7,916 bases of DNA from Bacteroidales bacterium. Its GTDB lineage: Bacteria > Bacteroidota > Bacteroidia > Bacteroidales > NBLH01. Numbering within the stretch: the stretch's first letter is position 1; each line of letters opens with the position of its first letter. Below are positions 7,074-7,916 of this stretch, in pieces. The position numbers were made by a program, and so were the translations under genes. The stretch lies in assembly GCA_027083715.1 (NCBI GenBank), contig JALWNR010000058.1:1-7916 (forward strand), read 5' to 3'. A model generated the notes under the pieces. The model did not search any database, was not told the DNA's origin, and was given only the letters and a program-made list of their open reading frames with translations.

Positions 7074-7538
7074 ATGACCAAAAAGAAAAGAATAGCATTA
7101 GTTGCCCATGACAATCGCAAAGCAGACCTTGTAGAATGGGTATCGTACAATCGCGAAATTTTATTAAAACATAAACTGGTTTGTACCGGAACAACCGGTA
7201 AATTAGTTGAAACAACTTTGATTAATGATGAAATCATGGAAAGTCATCAATTAAACATCAAAAAACTAAAATCAGGACCATTGGGAGGAGACCAACAACT
7301 AGGTGCTTTAATTGCTGATCAAAAAATCGACATAATGTTTTTCTTTTGGGACCCGATGAGTTCACAACCACACGATGTTGATGTGAAAGCTTTACTCAGG
7401 ATTTGTGTACTATACAATGTCCCTACTGCTATGAACCGCTCAACTGCCGATTTTATTATTACCTCAAAACTTTTTATGGAAGACTACCAACCCCGTTTAA
7501 AAGATTACAGCGAATACATTCAGCGTAATGTTCATTAA
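7074..7538 (+). CDS. mgsA: Methylglyoxal synthase
   Basis: Cytoplasmic enzyme (EC 4.2.3.3) that converts dihydroxyacetone phosphate to methylglyoxal and phosphate, a bypass of lower glycolysis that relieves phosphate-limited sugar-phosphate build-up. Nearly every family landmark is present: IALVAHD at 7-13 (His12, Asp13), TGTTGKL at 38-44 (phosphate binding), SGPLGGDQQ at 67-75 with Asp73 matching the catalytic Asp71 of E. coli, FFWDP at 90-94 (Asp93), PHDVDVKALLR at 99-109 (His100, Asp101, Asp103), and the TADFII segment at 124-129. The length of 154 residues is close to that of E. coli MgsA. Between TGTTG and SGP it has about 8 more residues than the E. coli enzyme. It follows the acetyltransferase by 63 bases; the only -7-like sequence in that gap (ACATTTTG at 7049) matches poorly, so it may be read from the upstream operon or from an unrecognised promoter. 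Confidence 0.97.
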   Translation: MTKKKRIALVAHDNRKADLVEWVSYNREILLKHKLVCTGTTGKLVETTLINDEIMESHQLNIKKLKSGPLGGDQQLGALIADQKIDIMFFFWDPMSSQPHDVDVKALLRICVLYNVPTAMNRSTADFIITSKLFMEDYQPRLKDYSEYIQRNVH

Positions 7539-7727
7539 ATGTTCAGTTATAAATTTTCATGCAGATAAACTTTTAGTTTTGATACAAAATTAAAAGGTAA
7601 AAATTGATTCTTAAAAGAAACTCTAATTTAAGCATAGAGGATGGCAAATTTTATGGAATAACCACGATAATCAAGCCGTAATTAAGTCTGTTATAAATAA
7701 TTTTACAAACTGAGAGAATACAATAGC
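7539..7727. other. AT-rich intergenic stretch of 189 bases
   Basis: No start-to-stop gene of useful length is seen on either strand. It holds one possible promoter element (7574-7581) and a 28-codon stop-to-stop frame at 7627-7710 with protein-like composition (two Trp and two His) but no ATG. I see no clear terminator for mgsA. Confidence 0.5.
7574..7581 (+). promoter_or_regulatory. Possible -7 element TAGTTTTG
   Basis: TAGTTTTG fits TAnnTTTG in the gap after mgsA. If used, it would give a leader of about 140 bases before the ATG at 7728. There is no -33 TTG at the usual spacing, so this is a weak call. Confidence 0.25.
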
Positions 7728-7916
7728 ATGAAAAATAAATCCAAAAACAATGATTTGGAAATTATAAAAAGTATTGAAAGTAAATTGTCAATAAGTTTAC
7801 CTCCGGTTAGTAAAATTATTTGGAATTTTGCAAGCTTTACCCAAAACAAAAAGGGTAAAGTGTATAGCTTATCATTATATAGTTGCAAGCTTAAAAGTTT
7901 AAGATTAATTATATCC
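7728..7916 (+). CDS. Partial ORF, N-terminus of a possible leucine-rich-repeat protein, runs off the window
   Basis: From ATG 7728 the frame stays open for 63 codons to the window edge, so the gene is cut by the window end and not necessarily broken. The N-terminus is Lys/Asn-rich and helical (NDLEIIKSIESKLSISLP, residues 8-25), then a region with Trp33, then GKVYSLSLYSCKLKSLRLII (43-62). The spacing V-x-x-L-x-L-x-x-C-x-L-x-x-L-x-x-I-I matches the first repeat of leucine-rich-repeat proteins, which in Bacteroidota often begin with a short helix like this. I see no signal peptide, which would make this a cytoplasmic LRR protein, but the rest is not visible. An 8-pair inverted repeat (7835-7842 with 7853-7860) lies inside the frame. 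A minus-strand frame at 7703-7888 overlaps it; I consider that frame a shadow because it gives an unlikely hydrophobic composition. Confidence 0.45.
   Translation, partial: MKNKSKNNDLEIIKSIESKLSISLPPVSKIIWNFASFTQNKKGKVYSLSLYSCKLKSLRLIIS
7835..7860. repeat. Inverted repeat CTTTACCC / GGGTAAAG
   Basis: CTTTACCC (7835-7842) and GGGTAAAG (7853-7860) pair perfectly over 8 bases with a 10-base loop that is almost all A and C. It sits within the first 45 codons of the partial ORF, so it could shape the 5' end of that mRNA, or be chance. No T-run follows on the plus strand. Confidence 0.4.

Noticed and set aside
7703..7888. Minus-strand open frame of 61 codons near the window end
   Set aside because: It is antisense to the partial plus-strand frame at 7728. 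Its Leu/Phe/Ile-rich product is what the complement of Lys/Asn-rich coding DNA gives. A small membrane protein cannot be fully excluded.

Overview
This AT-rich window looks like an ordinary chromosomal segment of a Bacteroidota (Bacteroidetes) genome. The signs are the lack of Shine-Dalgarno sequences before the starts, at least one good TAnnTTTG -7 promoter element, and protein families typical of that phylum. I see no tRNA, rRNA, CRISPR array, insertion sequence or phage gene.

Layout. (1) 68-3082, plus strand: formimidoylglutamase (hutG, last step of histidine breakdown) is followed 12 bases later by a secreted protein of about 660 residues. I read that protein as a periplasmic transglutaminase-like Cys-His-Asp domain joined to a C-terminal outer-membrane beta-barrel. 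(2) 3145-4431, minus strand: a membrane-anchored TAXI-family (TRAP-type) solute-binding protein with no TRAP permease nearby. It has a C-terminal membrane helix and a charged tail. It converges on the first pair, with a weak hairpin between them. (3) 4511-7010, plus strand: an ABC-F translation-type ATPase overlaps by 8 bases a RimJ/RimL-type GNAT acetyltransferase, probably as a translationally coupled pair. (4) 7074-7538: methylglyoxal synthase (mgsA). (5) 7539-7916: a non-coding stretch, then the start of an open frame that runs off the window and looks like the N-terminus of a leucine-rich-repeat protein.

How the genes work together. The window holds several unrelated housekeeping functions rather than one pathway. 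Two pairings may mean something: hutG with the transglutaminase-like barrel protein (tight spacing), and ABC-F with the acetyltransferase (overlap; both families can act on ribosomes). The TAXI and ABC-F genes diverge from a 79-base gap in which two -7-like elements lie back to back.

No clear multi-gene undescribed system is visible. The best candidate for something under-described is the transglutaminase-like/beta-barrel protein. Next are the orphan TAXI receptor, which carries an A6G7 slippery tract, and the Cys-for-Asp change at a metal-ligand position in HutG.
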